Shown here: positions 1 through 9,559 of the stretch, piece by piece
Layout of the letters: each line of letters begins with the position of its first letter
Position numbering within the stretch: the stretch's first letter is position 1
Source of the DNA: an uncultured Bacteroidales bacterium
GTDB lineage: Bacteria > Bacteroidota > Bacteroidia > Bacteroidales > Muribaculaceae
Assembly (NCBI GenBank): GCA_947570265.1
Contig: CANOUR010000002.1
Location: 1 to 64,000 of the forward strand
Length of the DNA: 64,000 bases
Direction of reading: 5' to 3'
Program-made: the position numbers and the translations under genes
Notes under the pieces: generated by a model
Told to the model about the DNA's origin: nothing
Seen by the model: the letters and a program-made list of their open reading frames with translations, nothing else
Database searches by the model: none

Positions 1-1
1 T

Positions 2-1960
2 TTCAATCATCAGACACTGTCCGAAAATATCATCCCCCCCGAATCAGAAACCACAGTTCATGCCGCGACAGACGGCATAGCTGAATATGACGAGAGCGAC
101 ATCGTCACCCTCGACTGGCGCGAACATATCCGCAGGCGTCCGGGCATGTACATCGGCAAGCTCGGTGATGGCTCGAATTTCGATGACGGCATCTATGTGC
201 TTCTCAAGGAGGTGCTGGACAATGCCATTGACGAATTCATGATGGGATTCGGCAAGCAGGTGCATGTGACCGTAGATGCATCAGGCGTGAGCGTGCGCGA
301 TTTCGGACGTGGCATTCCTTTGGGAAAGCTTGTTGACGCGTCATCGAAGATGAACACCGGTGGCAAATATGACTCCAAGGCTTTCAAGAAGTCTGTTGGC
401 CTCAATGGTGTGGGCATCAAGGCTGTAAACGCCCTGTCCACTACATTTACCATTGTCAGCCACCGCGACGGCGAGAAAAAGAGTGTGACCTACAGTTGCG
501 GCGAGATTGTGAGCGAGAGCGGCATCGAGGCGACAGACGAGGCCAACGGCACATTCGTGTCGTTTACACCCGACGCATCGATATTCCGCGACTATCAGTA
601 CCGCGATGAGTTCATTGTGCCTTTGCTAAAGAATTACTCGTATCTCAACACGGGTCTTACAATACATTTCAACGGACAGCGATTCCACTCGCGCCGCGGA
701 CTGCTCGACCTGATCGATGAGCAGATGACCAAAGATCCGATCTATGAGCCGATACATCTTAAGGGTGAGGACATTGAGCTGACCATAACTCATGCCAACC
801 AGTATGGCGAGGAATATTACACCTTTGTCAACGGACAGCACACGACGCAAGGCGGTACACATCTGTCGGCGTTCAAGGAGGCTGTGTCGAGAACATTCAA
901 GGAATACTGGAACCGTAATTTCGAGCCTAACGATATACGCGGAGGCATGGTGGCGGCGTTGTCGATAAAAGTAGAGGAACCGGTGTTTGAGTCACAGACA
1001 AAGACCAAACTCGGATCGCGCGACATGGGGCCGCAAGGGCCTACGGTGGCGAAGTTTGTAGGCGATTTCATAAAAAAAGAGCTTGACAATTATCTGCATA
1101 AGAATACCCAGCTGGCAGAAGTGATATTGCGCAAGGTGCAGGAAAACGAGCGCGACCGCAAGGCGATGGCAGGTGTGACCAAGCTTGCCCGCGAGAAGGC
1201 AAAAAAGGTGAAGCTCAACAACAAGAAGCTGCTCGATTGCCGCGTGCACCTGAGCGATACCAAGGGCGATGAGGAGAAGAAACTCGCTTCGTCGATATTT
1301 ATCACCGAGGGTGACTCGGCTGCCGGATCTATCACCAAGATACGTGATGTGGAGACCCAGGCCGTGTTCTCGCTCCGCGGTAAACCAAAGAACACCTACG
1401 GACTCACACAGAAAATTGTCTATGAGAACGACGAGTTCAATATGTTGCAGGACGCGCTGAACATCGAGGAGGGTATCGACGGTCTGCGCTACAACAATGT
1501 GATCATCGCCACCGATGCCGATGTCGACGGAATGCATATCAGGTTGCTGCTGCTTACATTTTTCCTGCAATTTTTCCCCGACCTGATAAAGAAAGGCCAC
1601 GTATATGTATTGCAGACGCCGCTTTTCCGCGTGCGCAACAAGAAAGGCACGCGACGGGGAAAAGGTGGTCAGGCGAAAAACGATGAGACATATTATTGCT
1701 ACACCGACGAGGAACGTGTCAATGCGATCAACAAACTTGGCGCCAACGCCGAGATCACGCGATTCAAAGGACTCGGCGAGATTTCGCCGGATGAATTCCG
1801 TGAGTTCATAGGCCCTGACATGCGTGTCGACCGCGTGGCTCTGAGAAAAGAAGATGCAGTCAGTGAGGTGCTTGAGTTCTATATGGGCAAGAACACCCCT
1901 GAGCGCCAGAACTTCATTATCGAAAACCTTGTTGTAGAGGATGACTCACAGATCTCATGA
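2..1960 (+). CDS. parE: DNA topoisomerase IV subunit B, 5' end outside window
   Basis: ATP-hydrolysing subunit of the type II topoisomerase that decatenates sister chromosomes with ParC. The frame is open from base 2 to the stop and contains no ATG before base 146. The ATG at 146 falls inside the conserved RRPGMYIG motif of the GHKL ATPase domain, so it cannot be the true start; the start lies left of the window and about 652 residues are visible. The ATPase asparagine motif (LDNAIDEF) is followed by the [10 protein letters not shown] loop, the TOPRIM motif EGDSAAGS and the DADVDGMH metal site. The tail lacks the long insertions of some GyrB proteins. A separate, more typical gyrB at 60355 supports assigning this copy to ParE. 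coaD begins inside its 3' end. Confidence 0.93.
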   Translation, partial: FNHQTLSENIIPPESETTVHAATDGIAEYDESDIVTLDWREHIRRRPGMYIGKLGDGSNFDDGIYVLLKEVLDNAIDEFMMGFGKQVHVTVDASGVSVRDFGRGIPLGKLVDASSKMNTGGKYDSKAFKKSVGLNGVGIKAVNALSTTFTIVSHRDGEKKSVTYSCGEIVSESGIEATDEANGTFVSFTPDASIFRDYQYRDEFIVPLLKNYSYLNTGLTIHFNGQRFHSRRGLLDLIDEQMTKDPIYEPIHLKGEDIELTITHANQYGEEYYTFVNGQHTTQGGTHLSAFKEAVSRTFKEYWNRNFEPNDIRGGMVAALSIKVEEPVFESQTKTKLGSRDMGPQGPTVAKFVGDFIKKELDNYLHKNTQLAEVILRKVQENERDRKAMAGVTKLAREKAKKVKLNNKKLLDCRVHLSDTKGDEEKKLASSIFITEGDSAAGSITKIRDVETQAVFSLRGKPKNTYGLTQKIVYENDEFNMLQDALNIEEGIDGLRYNNVIIATDADVDGMHIRLLLLTFFLQFFPDLIKKGHVYVLQTPLFRVRNKKGTRRGKGGQAKNDETYYCYTDEERVNAINKLGANAEITRFKGLGEISPDEFREFIGPDMRVDRVALRKEDAVSEVLEFYMGKNTPERQNFIIENLVVEDDSQIS

Positions 1961-2417
1961 AAGGGTAGCCCTGTTTCCGGGCTCGTTCAATCCGTTCACC
2001 CGCGGACACATGTCAGTGGTGACGCGTGCTCTCGGTCTGTTTGACCGGTTGATAATAGGTGTGGGATTCAGTCCCGACAAACCCCTATCGGCCGACGAGG
2101 CGCAACAACGTGCCATGGAGATAGGCCGTCTGTTTGCCTCAGAACCGCGCGTTGAAACCACGGCCTATCAGGGGCTGACGGTGGATTTGTGCCGCCGTTT
2201 GGGCGCGCAGTTCATCGTGCGCGGCATCCGGTCGGTAACCGACTTTGAATATGAGCGGAATCTGGCCGATGTCAACCGTCAGATCGGTGGCGGCATCGAG
2301 ACGGTGCTTCTCTATTCCTTGCCCGAGGATGCTGCGGTAAGCTCGTCGATGGTGCGCGAACTTGCGTCGCACGGTGTGGATGTCACCCCTTTCCTACCCA
2401 AAACTCCCGAAGAATGA
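1941..2417 (+). CDS. coaD: phosphopantetheine adenylyltransferase
   Basis: Transfers AMP from ATP to 4'-phosphopantetheine to make dephospho-CoA, the penultimate step of coenzyme A synthesis, in the cytoplasm. At 158 residues it has the family's usual length. The nucleotidyltransferase signature is visible as [10 protein letters not shown] near residues 14-23 (T/HxGH class), and the C-terminal ATP-binding motif as SSSMVREL near residue 136. The ATG at 1941 lies within the last 20 bases of parE in another frame; the ATG at 1957 reads into a stop after three codons, so the upstream start is preferred. The stop overlaps the next gene's start (ATGA). A parE-coaD-S41 protease order is, from general knowledge, common in Bacteroidales. 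Confidence 0.95.
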   Translation: MTHRSHERVALFPGSFNPFTRGHMSVVTRALGLFDRLIIGVGFSPDKPLSADEAQQRAMEIGRLFASEPRVETTAYQGLTVDLCRRLGAQFIVRGIRSVTDFEYERNLADVNRQIGGGIETVLLYSLPEDAAVSSSMVRELASHGVDVTPFLPKTPEE

Positions 2418-4018
2418 AAAAAACGCTGATACCGCTGCTGCTCGCAGCCATGCTGATTCCAGCCACAGCCCAGATAATCAGTCCCGACCGCAAGCTCGCT
2501 ACAGTTGAGAAAATCATCGAGACATTCTATGTTGGCGATGTTGACACCGCCAAGGTGGTTGAGGACGGTATACGCGCGATGCTGAAGGCACTCGATCCGC
2601 ACTCGTCGTACTCTACACCACAGGAGACAAAAGAGCTAAACGAACCGCTTCAGGGCAATTTCAGCGGCATCGGCATACAGTTTCAGATGATCAGCGACAC
2701 TCTCTATGTGATACAGACCGTGGCCGGCGGCCCGTCGGAACAGGTAGGCATCGTGCCCGGCGACCGCATCATATCGGCCAACGACTCAATGATATCAGGC
2801 GTGAAACGCACCAACCCATCGGTGATGAAGATATTGCGTGGGCCTAAAGGCACTGAGGTGGACGTGAAGGTGAAGCGCGCCGGGACGGACGAACCTATAA
2901 ATTTCAGCATCATACGTGATGACATCCCCATCCATAGTGTCGATGCGGCATACATGGCCGCACCCGGCACAGGCTACATCCGCGTGAGCCGCTTTGCCGA
3001 AGACACCCCGGCGGAAGTAGCCGAAGCCATCGGCAAACTGCGCAAACAGGGAATGACCGATCTGATAATTGACCTGCAGGACAATGGTGGCGGCTATCTC
3101 CATTCGGCCTACAAACTGGCGGAGATGTTTCTCAACCGTGGCGACCTGATCGTCTATACCGACGGTGAGCGCGTGGAGCCGCAGCAATATTATGCCATGG
3201 AGCGCGCGCTGATGCCCGAAGGACGCGTAGTGGTGATGGTGAACCAGTATTCAGCATCGGCAAGCGAGATATTGTCGGGAGCGTTGCAGGACAACGACCG
3301 TGGAGTGGTTGTCGGGCGCCGCACGTTCGGCAAAGGACTCGTGCAGCGTCCATTTCCGTTCCCCGACGGATCGATGGTGAGACTGACCGTGTCGCGCTAT
3401 CACACTCCATCGGGACGATGCATACAGAAGCCCTACACTCCGGGCGATAACGAAGACTATTCGCACGACCTGATAAACCGCTACAATTCAGGAGAGTTTT
3501 CAAGCGCCGACTCCATAAAGTTTGACCCTGCGCTCAAATATAAAACCTTGCGCAACGGCCGCACCGTCTATGGCGGGGGCGGCATCATGCCCGACCGTTT
3601 CGTGGCCATCGACACCACACAATGGTCGCCATATTACCGTGATCTGCTGGCAAAGGGCATATACAACCGCTATGCCGTGAACTACGTTGACAGAAACCGC
3701 GACAAAATGAAAGCCGATTTCCCTGAGGAAACCGACTTCATCGAAGGGTTTGAGGTCACACCGGAGATGATTGACGAACTGGTGGCCATGGGTGAAGAGG
3801 CTGGTGTGAAAGCTGATGCCGATGGGCTTGCCACGTCCGGTGCGCTGATTTCACGGATCGTGAAAGGGATCGTGGGGCGCGATCTGTTTGACCAGTCAAC
3901 CTATTTCAGAGTGGTGAATCCGGCCGAACCGGTCTACCGCGCGGCACTCGAGATCATCTCTGACCCAGAGCTGTATGATTCACTGCTGCGCCCCGGCGGT
4001 GAGGAAGTCGAGCCATGA
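2414..4018 (+). CDS. S41 family C-terminal processing peptidase (CtpA/Prc-like)
   Basis: Predicted periplasmic serine protease of the tail-specific/CtpA type, which cleaves near the C termini of envelope proteins. A signal peptide covers about residues 1-19. A PDZ domain lies around 75-155, with GIGIQF and GDRI elements. The S41 domain follows, with the catalytic dyad readable as Ser282 in the SASASE motif and Lys307 in FGKGLVQ; the 25-residue spacing matches the family. At 534 residues it is of typical length for Bacteroidales members. It starts on the ATGA junction with coaD, suggesting translational coupling. Its last 39 bases overlap the end of the convergent hypB gene. The physiological substrate cannot be inferred. 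Confidence 0.92.
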   Translation: MKKTLIPLLLAAMLIPATAQIISPDRKLATVEKIIETFYVGDVDTAKVVEDGIRAMLKALDPHSSYSTPQETKELNEPLQGNFSGIGIQFQMISDTLYVIQTVAGGPSEQVGIVPGDRIISANDSMISGVKRTNPSVMKILRGPKGTEVDVKVKRAGTDEPINFSIIRDDIPIHSVDAAYMAAPGTGYIRVSRFAEDTPAEVAEAIGKLRKQGMTDLIIDLQDNGGGYLHSAYKLAEMFLNRGDLIVYTDGERVEPQQYYAMERALMPEGRVVVMVNQYSASASEILSGALQDNDRGVVVGRRTFGKGLVQRPFPFPDGSMVRLTVSRYHTPSGRCIQKPYTPGDNEDYSHDLINRYNSGEFSSADSIKFDPALKYKTLRNGRTVYGGGGIMPDRFVAIDTTQWSPYYRDLLAKGIYNRYAVNYVDRNRDKMKADFPEETDFIEGFEVTPEMIDELVAMGEEAGVKADADGLATSGALISRIVKGIVGRDLFDQSTYFRVVNPAEPVYRAALEIISDPELYDSLLRPGGEEVEP

Positions 4019-4693
4019 ATCCATTCCAGGCCCCTTGGTTGCGGAAAGAGCGAAGAAGCGCATGGCTGGATTGACCGACAATACATTGCGTTTGATGCGC
4101 TCGATATCGCTGTCGACATATGGCAGCAGGTCGATCTTGTTGATGACACATATCTGAGCGCTTTCAAACATATAGGGATATTTGAGCGGTTTGTCGTCGC
4201 CCTCGGTGACACTGATCACCACCACACGCGCCGTCTCGCCCAGATCAAACATGGCCGGGCAGACAAGATTGCCTACGTTCTCGATGAACAGCAATGAGCC
4301 GGTCGGCGGATCGAGTTTCTCGACGGCATGACCGACCATGTGGGCATCGAGATGACATCCGTTGCGGGTGTTGATCTGGACGGCGTTCACCCCGAGAGCC
4401 TTTATGCGGTCGGCATCATTGTCGGTGGCCTGATCGCCTTCGATCACAGCCATCTCCACCTGTCCGCGGAGAGCCTCGGCGGTTGCCTCAAGCAATGAGG
4501 TCTTTCCCGAACCGGGTGATGAAACTATGTTGAACGCTTTTACTCCATGCCCGGCAAACCATTCACGGTTAGCTGCCGCAAAGGCGTCGTTGCGTCCGAG
4601 TATGTCGGCTTCGAGACGTATCTCCTCAGCCCGGTCATCATCATGGTGATGATGGTGGTGATGGGTGTTTCCACACCCGCATGTCGTGCACAT
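3980..4693 (-). CDS. hypB: nickel incorporation GTPase HypB
   Basis: SIMIBI-class GTPase that, with HypA, delivers Ni(II) to [NiFe]-hydrogenase precursors. The 237-residue protein begins with a Cys-rich N terminus (Cys2, Cys5, Cys7) and a run of seven histidines at 11-17, both nickel-binding features of the family. The P-loop GSGKTS is at about 61-66; downstream are EGDQ (switch), NGCHLDAH (the G-domain Cys/His metal site) and NKIDLL (guanine specificity). No hydrogenase subunit and no hypA, C, D, E or F lies in the window, so its client is unknown; urease or other Ni insertion is possible. It follows the DUF4491 gene by 23 bases and overlaps the S41 protease 3' end by 39 bases on the opposite strand. 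Confidence 0.93.
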   Translation of the reverse strand: MCTTCGCGNTHHHHHHHDDDRAEEIRLEADILGRNDAFAAANREWFAGHGVKAFNIVSSPGSGKTSLLEATAEALRGQVEMAVIEGDQATDNDADRIKALGVNAVQINTRNGCHLDAHMVGHAVEKLDPPTGSLLFIENVGNLVCPAMFDLGETARVVVISVTEGDDKPLKYPYMFESAQICVINKIDLLPYVDSDIERIKRNVLSVNPAMRFFALSATKGPGMDSWLDFLTAGAQQ

Positions 4694-4716
4694 TGCTATT
4701 TGATTTGTTGATTATT

Positions 4717-5040
4717 TCACTTTTCAGCAGAGCGGACAGCTCGCCGCGGATTGGCAGGAAACCAACCTTTGGCTACACGCTCACGCTGCTCAAACACTTC
4801 CTTGATCGACCAGAACGAGGAGAAACCGAACACGCCGAGCAACGATGACCAAAGCACATCGGCCACCATGACCGATGCCACCGTGGCCACGATACCTACA
4901 ATAAGGAAAGCGCGCCAGCATCCGGTGCCGAAATAGTATTCGCCTTTTATCACAAGCGGATGAAACAATCCTATGATCAGAAAAGTAGACAATCCGATCA
5001 CCGGGCCGAGAAGGTTGTATTGCGAAAGAAATTCAGTCAT
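4717..5040 (-). CDS. DUF4491 family small membrane protein
   Basis: A 107-residue integral membrane protein of unknown function. Three hydrophobic segments are visible at about 12-28, 42-62 and 64-78. The conserved block TFLIIGLFHPLVIKGEYYFGTGCW near the N terminus and FEQRERVAKGWFPANP near the C terminus are what I recognise as DUF4491, a family largely confined to Bacteroidota and some Firmicutes. It lies 23 bases upstream of hypB on the same strand and probably shares its transcript, but a role in nickel handling is only a guess from proximity. A promoter is not clearly readable; the M6 protease terminator hairpin sits just before it. Confidence 0.85.
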   Translation of the reverse strand: MTEFLSQYNLLGPVIGLSTFLIIGLFHPLVIKGEYYFGTGCWRAFLIVGIVATVASVMVADVLWSSLLGVFGFSSFWSIKEVFEQRERVAKGWFPANPRRAVRSAEK

Positions 5041-5058
5041 ATATTTTCAAGATATATA

Positions 5059-5090
5059 ACACCCCGGTCAACTTTTGGTTGCCGGGGTGT
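5059..5090 (-). terminator. terminator of the M6 protease gene
   Basis: ACACCCCGG pairs with CCGGGGTGT, extended by CAAC/GTTG after a bulged T; 26 bases past the stop on the minus strand. Confidence 0.75.
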
Positions 5091-5115
5091 CGCTGATTGG
5101 CATTAGGGGTTAGAT

Positions 5116-7941
5116 TTACTTAACGACGACCTTGCGCACGCTGATGCCGTCGCTGACAATGTAGACGCCTTTTGACGGCACATTCACGCTGCGGTCAGCG
5201 CATGTGAACGACACGCCGGAGGGAGTGCTGACAGTGACAGGGCCTTCGGCCTGAGAGAAACGCAGTGTCATACCGGTCACGGTCACTTCCAGTCCACTCT
5301 GAGAGGTGAGGTTGTCGCATATGCCTGCCGACTCGAGAGTTTCGAGCATGGCTTCGTCGGAACGACGCGACTCTTTGCCTTCGGCATTGACACCACTGAG
5401 TGTGAAGTAGTAGACTGTGTTGGGTTTGAGTCCCTCGACCTTGGTCTGTGTGGCGTTGCCTGTAGCTGCGGCCTCGTATCCGGCCACGTTTGTCACCACG
5501 GGCTGGCCGCCCCATCCGATAACAACGTCATCGAGCGCAACTGACGCTGTGCCATTCATAGTCACTTCGAGACGGACGCCGCGCACTCCGGCAGGGATGT
5601 TTTCGAGCGTGAAAACTTCTCCGCCCTTGTCGTCGACAGGAACATAGCTGCCGATCTGAGTCCATGCGCCATCAATATAGCCGATCACGTTGATTGTGGC
5701 GGCACCACGCGCCGAAGCACCACGCGCCCAGAACGAGAGAGATCTGAGATCTTCGGTGAAGAGAGGCGACTCAATTTTATTGCCGTTTTCGCTGAAGCGG
5801 ATAGAGGGTTTGGCCTGACCGCTGTAGGCATCGTTGTTGTAGGTGCGTGTGGCGTTTGTCTTCCAACCGAGGGGAAGAGACTCCACTCCGTCGGCAAAGT
5901 CAACAGTCTCGATATTTGCCTCGCCGGGGGTCTTGGTGTAGACATTCAGACGATAATCCACGGCACCGGCCATCGGCTTCCATGTGGCAATAAAAGAGTT
6001 GGCTGCAATTTCAGTGGCCTCTCCGACCTCGGGACGCTCATAAGCGAACGAATTGGCAGGTGTGGTGGTTGTCTTGGCCACGGAGGGAGCTGCTTCATAG
6101 TAGCTGCCCGAAGCCACCACGGTGACAGTGTATTTCTTCTGTGGATCGAGACCTGTCACGATGTGGGTGGTGGTGCAACCGACATTGCGGTTGTCATAGC
6201 CTTCGACCACGCCATCGTCAGTGGTGATGGTCAACAGATATTCCTCGGCGAGTACCTCGCGGTTCCAGTTGAGGGTGAAACCTTCGGGGTGCACATCGGA
6301 GAGGGCAACCTCAACCGGTTTGATCTTCTCACCTCCGCCCTTCACTTTGAAACGGATCACACCATCTTCCGATTCCTGGATCTCGGTAATCGGGGTGTTG
6401 AGTCTCTTTCCGTTCCATGAGAGCATGGCAGGAGTGGTGTCGTCGGTGAACGATGTCACATTGCCAGTGCCGGGGAAAGCGTCGCCAGCGCGTGTTGAGT
6501 TTGTGAGCAAGTTATCGGCTTCGACAAGGTCGACATACTGATGGTTGGGATCGTTGTTGCAAGAGTTGGCATACCACACGTTGGTATCGTAGTCGATGTG
6601 CCAGACAAGCATGCCGTGACCGGGTATATAGCTGTCCCATCCCTTCTGCTGGCGGTTTTCGAACAAGTAGAACTCGCCCATGTCGCCCGTAGGCAGGATG
6701 CATGCGGTGTTGCCGGCGATGCTGTTGAGACGGATGTCAGCGCCTTCCTTCAGTTCAAGCGGCTCGATCCATCCGAGGGCATAGCGCTCGTAAGCACTAT
6801 AGAGAGGGGGACACATCGATTCGTTGTTGTATGAACCGCGATCCATCACATCCCATGTGTAGGGAGTGAACGAGTTTACTCCCCCCTTGGTAGTGTAGAG
6901 GTCGGGCAGACCCATCACATGTGAGAATTCGTGGCAGAATGTGCCGATGCCGTCGGGACGGTCGAGCTCTGAGCCCATCAACGTGGCCTTTATCCATTCG
7001 TTGGTACATGCATAGTAGTCGAGCTGCACGCCGTCGAAACGATATACTTCGTCTTCGGCATAAGTCAACTTCCATGCGTGAGGCCAGATGTTGTCGGGAT
7101 TGTGAGTGTAGTTCTCGCCTTCGCCGGCATAGAAAATGAATACATTGTCGATGAATCCGTCGCCGTCGCGGTCGTAATCGCGGAAGTCGACAGTGTCGTC
7201 GAGCTGCTGGCATGCCTCGACGGCCATCTTCTGCGGACGGATGTCGTCACGGTTTTTCTCAGTGTCATGAGCGCCGTAATAGGCCATGGGCTGCGACAGC
7301 GTGATCGGGCCGTAAAGGTCAAACTCAAGCTCAAACTGGCCACCGCTGTTGTCGCGGAACCACTGGGCCGCACAGCCTTTCGCGCCATAATCGCTGAAGC
7401 CCTCTTCATTGAGCAGGCGGCTGAAATAGTCGTGGGGATCATCGAGTTTGAATTTCTGATCCTGATATTCAACCAACACCACAAGAGCTTTCTGCTTGCC
7501 CTTCAGCGGGAAGGTGGCTTCGGGTTTGAGTCCGGGATTGGATGCGGCCGACAGTTCGGGGCGCGGAGCGTGGGCAGCAGCCACACGAGCCTCGCGGCGC
7601 AGCTCGAGCGCGGGTATCACCCGTCCGTTCATGTCGATTGACGAGAGATAAGCCTCCGCCCGGCTATCGCGCTGACCTGGAGACTTTGCAACATATGACG
7701 AAGCGATAATCTTGCCCTGGGCATCGGTATCGGCGTAGCACAGCGCTCCGTCAACCCATGTGAGCAGGTATCCGTCTTCGCTAAGAAGATAATGCGACCA
7801 TTCATCACCTACCGACTGCACGAGTATTGTCGTGCCGTCGGGCTGTGTGAACGGCATGAGGCCGGGATATGCCGGCACTGCATGCGCGGCCGAGCAACCC
7901 AGCAACGCAGCAGCAAAAAGAAATGGTTTCAGATGTTTCAT
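5116..7941 (-). CDS. secreted M6 family metalloprotease with FN3 domains and C-terminal sorting-like tail
   Basis: Predicted secreted zinc metallopeptidase of the immune-inhibitor-A type (941 residues). A signal peptide spans about 1-21. The M6 catalytic domain carries the zinc motif HEFSHVMGLPD at about 337-347, followed by the family's WDVMDRGSY segment. An FN3 domain runs at about 541-628. A second FN3-like unit begins near 636 but is interrupted by a roughly 140-residue beta-rich insert (about 668-810) resembling choice-of-anchor/MAM-like jelly rolls, after which the FN3 fold resumes (TQTKVEGLKPNTVYYFTLSG). The last 70 residues end in GVYIVSDGISVRKVVVK, like Bacteroidota C-terminal sorting or anchoring tails. 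It is monocistronic, with a hairpin 26 bases past the stop. Extracellular protein digestion is inferred; substrates are unknown. Confidence 0.88.
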   Translation of the reverse strand: MKHLKPFLFAAALLGCSAAHAVPAYPGLMPFTQPDGTTILVQSVGDEWSHYLLSEDGYLLTWVDGALCYADTDAQGKIIASSYVAKSPGQRDSRAEAYLSSIDMNGRVIPALELRREARVAAAHAPRPELSAASNPGLKPEATFPLKGKQKALVVLVEYQDQKFKLDDPHDYFSRLLNEEGFSDYGAKGCAAQWFRDNSGGQFELEFDLYGPITLSQPMAYYGAHDTEKNRDDIRPQKMAVEACQQLDDTVDFRDYDRDGDGFIDNVFIFYAGEGENYTHNPDNIWPHAWKLTYAEDEVYRFDGVQLDYYACTNEWIKATLMGSELDRPDGIGTFCHEFSHVMGLPDLYTTKGGVNSFTPYTWDVMDRGSYNNESMCPPLYSAYERYALGWIEPLELKEGADIRLNSIAGNTACILPTGDMGEFYLFENRQQKGWDSYIPGHGMLVWHIDYDTNVWYANSCNNDPNHQYVDLVEADNLLTNSTRAGDAFPGTGNVTSFTDDTTPAMLSWNGKRLNTPITEIQESEDGVIRFKVKGGGEKIKPVEVALSDVHPEGFTLNWNREVLAEEYLLTITTDDGVVEGYDNRNVGCTTTHIVTGLDPQKKYTVTVVASGSYYEAAPSVAKTTTTPANSFAYERPEVGEATEIAANSFIATWKPMAGAVDYRLNVYTKTPGEANIETVDFADGVESLPLGWKTNATRTYNNDAYSGQAKPSIRFSENGNKIESPLFTEDLRSLSFWARGASARGAATINVIGYIDGAWTQIGSYVPVDDKGGEVFTLENIPAGVRGVRLEVTMNGTASVALDDVVIGWGGQPVVTNVAGYEAAATGNATQTKVEGLKPNTVYYFTLSGVNAEGKESRRSDEAMLETLESAGICDNLTSQSGLEVTVTGMTLRFSQAEGPVTVSTPSGVSFTCADRSVNVPSKGVYIVSDGISVRKVVVK

Positions 7942-7988
7942 TTCTATCTTGTCGTGATAATGTTAGTTATTTGCGAGTGAATTAAATG

Positions 7989-7996
7989 CAAAGATA
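7989..7996 (-). promoter_or_regulatory. -7 box of the M6 protease gene
   Basis: Minus strand TATCTTTG, 47 bases before the start codon; -33 element not clear. The rest of the 203-bp gap to the MscS gene shows no other recognisable site. Confidence 0.5.
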
Positions 7997-8144
7997 CCCA
8001 ATTATCCGGAAGTCACTGCATTTCGCACAGTGTTTTATATTGATTTCACACCTTTTAACTATGGCAGCCAACCACGGGGGCACAGCACTTGTTATAACTA
8101 CAGCAACAGGCTATTAAAAACGTTTCAACCACCATTCAACCACC

Positions 8145-9434
8145 ATGATAATCTGCGAAGTAATTCCGTCACATCGTGCCGCATTATGGATAATGAGACA
8201 CACCGACCGTCTGCTCGACGCTCTTGGCATTGAGAAAAATCCGACGATCGACCAGATACTGTATGTCACGGCCATTGTTGCCGTCGGCATCGTGCTGGGC
8301 ATGATCGTCAAGTTCATCGTGCTTTTCGGCGCACGGAAAATGGTGAAACTGAGAAACAGCACACTCGCCCGCGAGATACTCGATGAGAAAGTGCTGCTGC
8401 ATTGCAGCCATGTGATACCGCCGCTCGTGATCCTTGGCATGATACCGCTCGCACTCAACCACAGCGACCTGTCGGTATGGATGATAAAGATCCTGCTTGT
8501 CTACACCATCATCGTGATTTCGCGCGCCATATGCTCCATCCTGACATTTATCTGGCACCGCTATGACGAGCGCGACAACACACGCAACCTGCCGCTCAAA
8601 GGCATACTGTATTCGATCGAAGGCATCTTGTGGCTCATCGCCACCATCATAGCTGTATCGGTGATCGCAGGCAAGTCGCCTGCCACGTTGCTGACGGGAA
8701 TCGGCGTGTTCGCTACCGCATTGATGCTGATATTCAAAGACAGCATACTCGGTTTTACCGCCGGCATACAGCTCGCGCTCAACGACATGGTGCATGTCGG
8801 AGACTGGATCGTGGTACCTTCGACCCCGGCCAACGGCATAGTGAAAGATGTGTCGCTGACGACTGTGAAGATACAGAATTTCGACAACACCATCATCACT
8901 TGCCCGCCATATACGCTGGTGTCGACATCGTTCCAGAACTACAAGGGAATGTCTGACTCAGGCTGCCGCCGAATAGCCCGAAACGTGATCTTCGACTTCA
9001 ACTCCGTCACGGCTCTGACGCCCGACAAGACAGCCGAGATCGTCAAACAACTACCGTTGCTGCAACCGTTTGTCGACTCGGCCAAGTCAGATCCGGTGTT
9101 TGATCCGGGACTGGCGGTGGTCAACGGCACGACCGACACCAATCTGGGTCTGTTCCGCGCCTACATGTGCCGATACATCCTGTCGCGCCCCGAGCTGAGC
9201 CACGACTCACAGGTATTGATCCGGGTAATGGAGCCGACTCCAAACGGCATACCGGTGCAGATATACTGCTTCACAGCCACTACGGCATGGACAGCCTACG
9301 AGGCCATACAAAGCGCATTGTTCGAACACATCGCATCGGTTGCTCCGATATTCGGGCTTGTGATTTTCAATGCACCGTCGGGTACGGATGTCGACCAGAT
9401 ACAGATGCTCGATTCAGAAGGGAATGTGAAATAA
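8145..9434 (+). CDS. MscS-family mechanosensitive ion channel (YbdG-like)
   Basis: Inner-membrane small-conductance mechanosensitive channel that opens under membrane tension to release solutes on osmotic downshift. The 429-residue protein has about five hydrophobic segments in its first 220 residues. The pore-lining helix and beta domain are recognisable from LLTGIGVFATALMLIFKDSILGF and the following LNDMVHVGDWI and VKDVSLTTVKIQNFDNT, typical of the MscS core. The long soluble C-terminal half resembles E. coli YbdG (MscM). Two starts are possible: the ATG at 8145 or one at 8193 (MRHTDRLLD), which would remove 16 residues; I keep the longer with low certainty. It is transcribed away from the M6 protease and has a hairpin terminator 36 bases past the stop. 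Confidence 0.88.
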   Translation: MIICEVIPSHRAALWIMRHTDRLLDALGIEKNPTIDQILYVTAIVAVGIVLGMIVKFIVLFGARKMVKLRNSTLAREILDEKVLLHCSHVIPPLVILGMIPLALNHSDLSVWMIKILLVYTIIVISRAICSILTFIWHRYDERDNTRNLPLKGILYSIEGILWLIATIIAVSVIAGKSPATLLTGIGVFATALMLIFKDSILGFTAGIQLALNDMVHVGDWIVVPSTPANGIVKDVSLTTVKIQNFDNTIITCPPYTLVSTSFQNYKGMSDSGCRRIARNVIFDFNSVTALTPDKTAEIVKQLPLLQPFVDSAKSDPVFDPGLAVVNGTTDTNLGLFRAYMCRYILSRPELSHDSQVLIRVMEPTPNGIPVQIYCFTATTAWTAYEAIQSALFEHIASVAPIFGLVIFNAPSGTDVDQIQMLDSEGNVK

Positions 9435-9469
9435 CCGACAAACGGTCAACCTCCTCTATAATAAGTCAA

Positions 9470-9501
9470 CCGCCGCGATCCATATTGCAGAATCGCGGCG
9501 G
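9470..9501 (+). terminator. terminator of the MscS-type gene
   Basis: CCGCCGCGAT (9470-9479) pairs with ATCGCGGCGG (9492-9501), 35 bases after the stop; a T-rich stretch follows. Confidence 0.75.
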
Positions 9502-9513
9502 CTGTTGTGTTTA

Positions 9514-9538
9514 AGCCTGAAGTCCGTTTGATCAGGCT
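9514..9538 (-). terminator. weak hairpin after ettA
   Basis: AGCCTGA (9514-9520) pairs with TCAGGCT (9532-9538), 21 bases beyond the ettA stop on the minus strand; no long T run. Confidence 0.5.
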
Positions 9539-9559
9539 CTTATTCTATCGGCGAGCGGA

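Noticed and set aside
146..148. ATG at 146 as the start of parE
   Set aside because: It lies inside the conserved RPGMYIG motif and the frame is open back to the window edge.
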